This document shows positions 62,569-64,000 of a stretch of DNA of 64,000 nt, piece by piece. Source of the DNA: Xanthomonas sp. DAR 34887 (GTDB lineage Bacteria > Pseudomonadota > Gammaproteobacteria > Xanthomonadales > Xanthomonadaceae); assembly GCF_041245805.1 (NCBI RefSeq), contig NZ_CP162490.1:783001-847000 (forward strand). The letters are read 5' to 3'. Position numbers and translations under genes: made by a program. Each line of letters opens with the position of its first letter. Within the stretch, counting starts at the first letter, position 1. The notes beneath the pieces are model-generated. The model had not been told where the DNA came from. It did not search any database and was given only the letters and a program-made list of their open reading frames with translations.

Positions 62569-62709
62569 CGTTTGCGCGGCGGCGACTGCCGCCGCGCAGT
62601 ACCTGCGGCACGCCGATCCGGGCGCACTGCGCCCGTGCGCAGGACTTGGCGCAAACCGGGCCGCATGCGAAGGTAGGCGCATGGCCCGTTTCCGGTTCCC
62701 GGCTCTTCC

Positions 62710-63699
62710 ATGTTGCTGATCCTGTTGTTGCTGCTGGTGGCGTTCACCGCGCTGGCCGTGGGGTTGGCCCTGTTGGTGGGCGTGGTGCTGGTGGTGCGCA
62801 GCAAGCCGTTCCTGCTGGTGCGCCTGGAAGGCCTGCGCCTGCGCCGCGGCAGCGGCCTACGGCGCCGCCAGGCGCAGGTCGCCGGGCACCGCTGGACCTA
62901 CCTGCACCGCGCCGCGGCCGATCCCGCCGCCCCTGCGCTGCTGCTGGTGCACGGCTTCACCGGCAGCAAGGAAAATTGGTTGCCGCTGGCGCGCGCGCTC
63001 GGCGATCGCTATCACCTGTTCATTCCCGATCTGCCCGGCTGGGCCGAGAGCCAGCGCATCGACGGGCAGGACTACGGCTTCGTCGCACAGGCCGAGCGCG
63101 TGGCCGCGTTCGCCGCGCAGTGCGTGCGCGGTACCGGCAGCGAATGCGTGCTGGTCGGGCATTCGATGGGCGGCGGCATCGCCGCGCTGGCCGCCGCGCG
63201 CCATCCGCAATTGTTCGATCGCGTCGGCCTGCTCAATGCCGCCGGCGTGCGTTTCGCCGACAACGCCTTTGGCCAGGCGGTGCTGGACGGCGACAATCCG
63301 TTCGCGGTGTACGACGCCGACTCGCTGCGCCGCTACATCGACACGGTGTTCCTGCTGGAGCCGAGCAAGCCGCGCATTCCGTCCTGGGCGGTGTCGTCGG
63401 TCGTCGCCTGGCGGCGCAGCGAGGCCGGCTTCGAACAGCAGGTGCTGGCGCGGATCGGACGCAGCGAAGAGGCCTTCCTGCCGTTCGAGGAAGCCGCGCA
63501 TATCCACCAGCCGGCGCTGCTGCTGAACTGCGTGCAGGATGCGGTGATCGATGCCAGCGCGCTGTCGCTGTATGCGCAGCGCGTGCCACAGGCGCTGCAG
63601 GTGCTGCTCGATGGCAGCGGCCACATGTCCATCGTCGAGAAGCCGGCCGAGGTCGCGCAGGCGATCGATCACTTGATCCAACGAGGAGTCCCCCGATGA
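62710..63699 (+). CDS. Membrane-anchored alpha/beta hydrolase
   Basis: 329 residues. An N-terminal hydrophobic segment (LLILLLLLVAFTALAVGLAL, continuing LLVGVVLVV) anchors it. Then LLLVHGFTGSKENWLPLARA (oxyanion region), nucleophile in VLVGHSMGGGIAAL, Asp in VQDAVID and His in DGSGHMSIVEKP. It is a lipase- or esterase-like enzyme of unknown substrate. Its stop overlaps the next start as ATGA. Confidence 0.9.
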   Translation: MLLILLLLLVAFTALAVGLALLVGVVLVVRSKPFLLVRLEGLRLRRGSGLRRRQAQVAGHRWTYLHRAAADPAAPALLLVHGFTGSKENWLPLARALGDRYHLFIPDLPGWAESQRIDGQDYGFVAQAERVAAFAAQCVRGTGSECVLVGHSMGGGIAALAAARHPQLFDRVGLLNAAGVRFADNAFGQAVLDGDNPFAVYDADSLRRYIDTVFLLEPSKPRIPSWAVSSVVAWRRSEAGFEQQVLARIGRSEEAFLPFEEAAHIHQPALLLNCVQDAVIDASALSLYAQRVPQALQVLLDGSGHMSIVEKPAEVAQAIDHLIQRGVPR

Positions 63700-64000
63700 A
63701 ACGCATTCTGCTCGGCGCGCTGTGCGCCGTCGCCCTGGCCGGTTGCGGCGACCACGAGGCCGAGCGCAAGGCGCAGGCCGCGGCCGAAGCGCAGGCCAAG
63801 GCGCAGGCCGCCGACGATCTGGCCAAGCAATACGATGCCGCGGTGAAGTCCGGCAACTGGGACCTGGCGCGCGTCCATGGCGCGGCGCTGCTGGAGCAGT
63901 ATCCCGGTTCGGACGCGGCCGAGCGGATCGAGCCCGGCTATGCCGAGGTCAAGGCCAAGGGCGAGGCGGCGCGCGAGCTGCGGCGCATGCAGGCGGCCTG
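63696..64000 (+). CDS. Lipoprotein, 3' end outside window
   Basis: 101 residues visible. Signal with lipobox ALAGC, then an Ala/Lys/Gln-rich helix (AERKAQAAAEAQAKAQAADD) and a TPR-like start (AVKSGNWDLARVHGAALLEQ). AGGAG (63684-63688) precedes ATG 63696. It is coupled to the hydrolase gene. Function unknown. Confidence 0.75.
   Translation, partial: MKRILLGALCAVALAGCGDHEAERKAQAAAEAQAKAQAADDLAKQYDAAVKSGNWDLARVHGAALLEQYPGSDAAERIEPGYAEVKAKGEAARELRRMQAA

Overview
The window is a 64 kb piece of a GC-rich (about 66-70% by eye) chromosome from a gammaproteobacterium of the Xanthomonas/Stenotrophomonas/Lysobacter group. Three things point there: protein sequences throughout of that type; dense GTAG-type REP palindromes (core GTAGGAGCGGCTTCAGCC) and GGGATTC heptad repeats between genes; and gene orders such as lptM-dapF-DUF484-xerC and hslVU. 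It is mostly ordinary core genome. No prophage, insertion sequence, CRISPR array, tRNA or rRNA was seen.

Region 1 (1-3.3 kb): the 3' part of an NtrC-type sigma-54 response regulator, followed by a well-placed sigma-54 promoter and two paralogous genes of unknown function. Each of the two proteins carries two copies of one ~65-residue domain. One is exported and the other is not. This is the best candidate for an undescribed regulator/target unit. Region 2 (3.4-18 kb): an MFS transporter, then nitrate assimilation. A CysG-like protein with a truncated methyltransferase half is divergent from nasT-nasS. Further on, the operon narK-nirB-nirD-nasA-cobA is preceded by a perfect sigma-54 promoter, two hexaloop hairpins of the ANTAR (NasT-binding) type and an intrinsic terminator. 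Sensor (NasS), antiterminator (NasT), RNA target and target enzymes are thus all visible. A membrane-protein gene and a Sel1-like secreted-protein gene lie between nasS and narK. The cobA start region has been duplicated in tandem.

Region 3 (18-31.4 kb, minus strand): one operon glgA-glgB-treZ-malQ-treY-DUF2934-glgX linking glycogen synthesis and debranching to TreYZ trehalose production. It has ATGA overlaps and a 16-bp hairpin after glgX. glgC and glgP are not here. Region 4 (31.7-39.7 kb): a small unknown gene, a divergent receiver/histidine-kinase pair, an isochorismatase-like hydrolase overlapping a SemiSWEET-like gene, opgH (osmoregulated glucans), a carboxylesterase, algR and hemC.

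Region 5 (39.8-50.4 kb): a DUF481 outer-membrane protein, WYL and HxlR regulators, a lipocalin, two exported S9 peptidases flanking an aminotransferase, and DUF454. Region 6 (50.5-55.7 kb): lptM-dapF-DUF484-xerC in overlapping order, DUF3079 behind an FNR-like box, and hslVU. XerC carries a translated heptad repeat at its N-terminus. Region 7 (56-64 kb): an exported DUF2252 kinase-like protein, a cytosine-deaminase-like enzyme, a porin, ubiE, an M1 aminopeptidase lipoprotein with a strong terminator, a membrane-anchored alpha/beta hydrolase and the start of a lipoprotein gene cut by the window edge.
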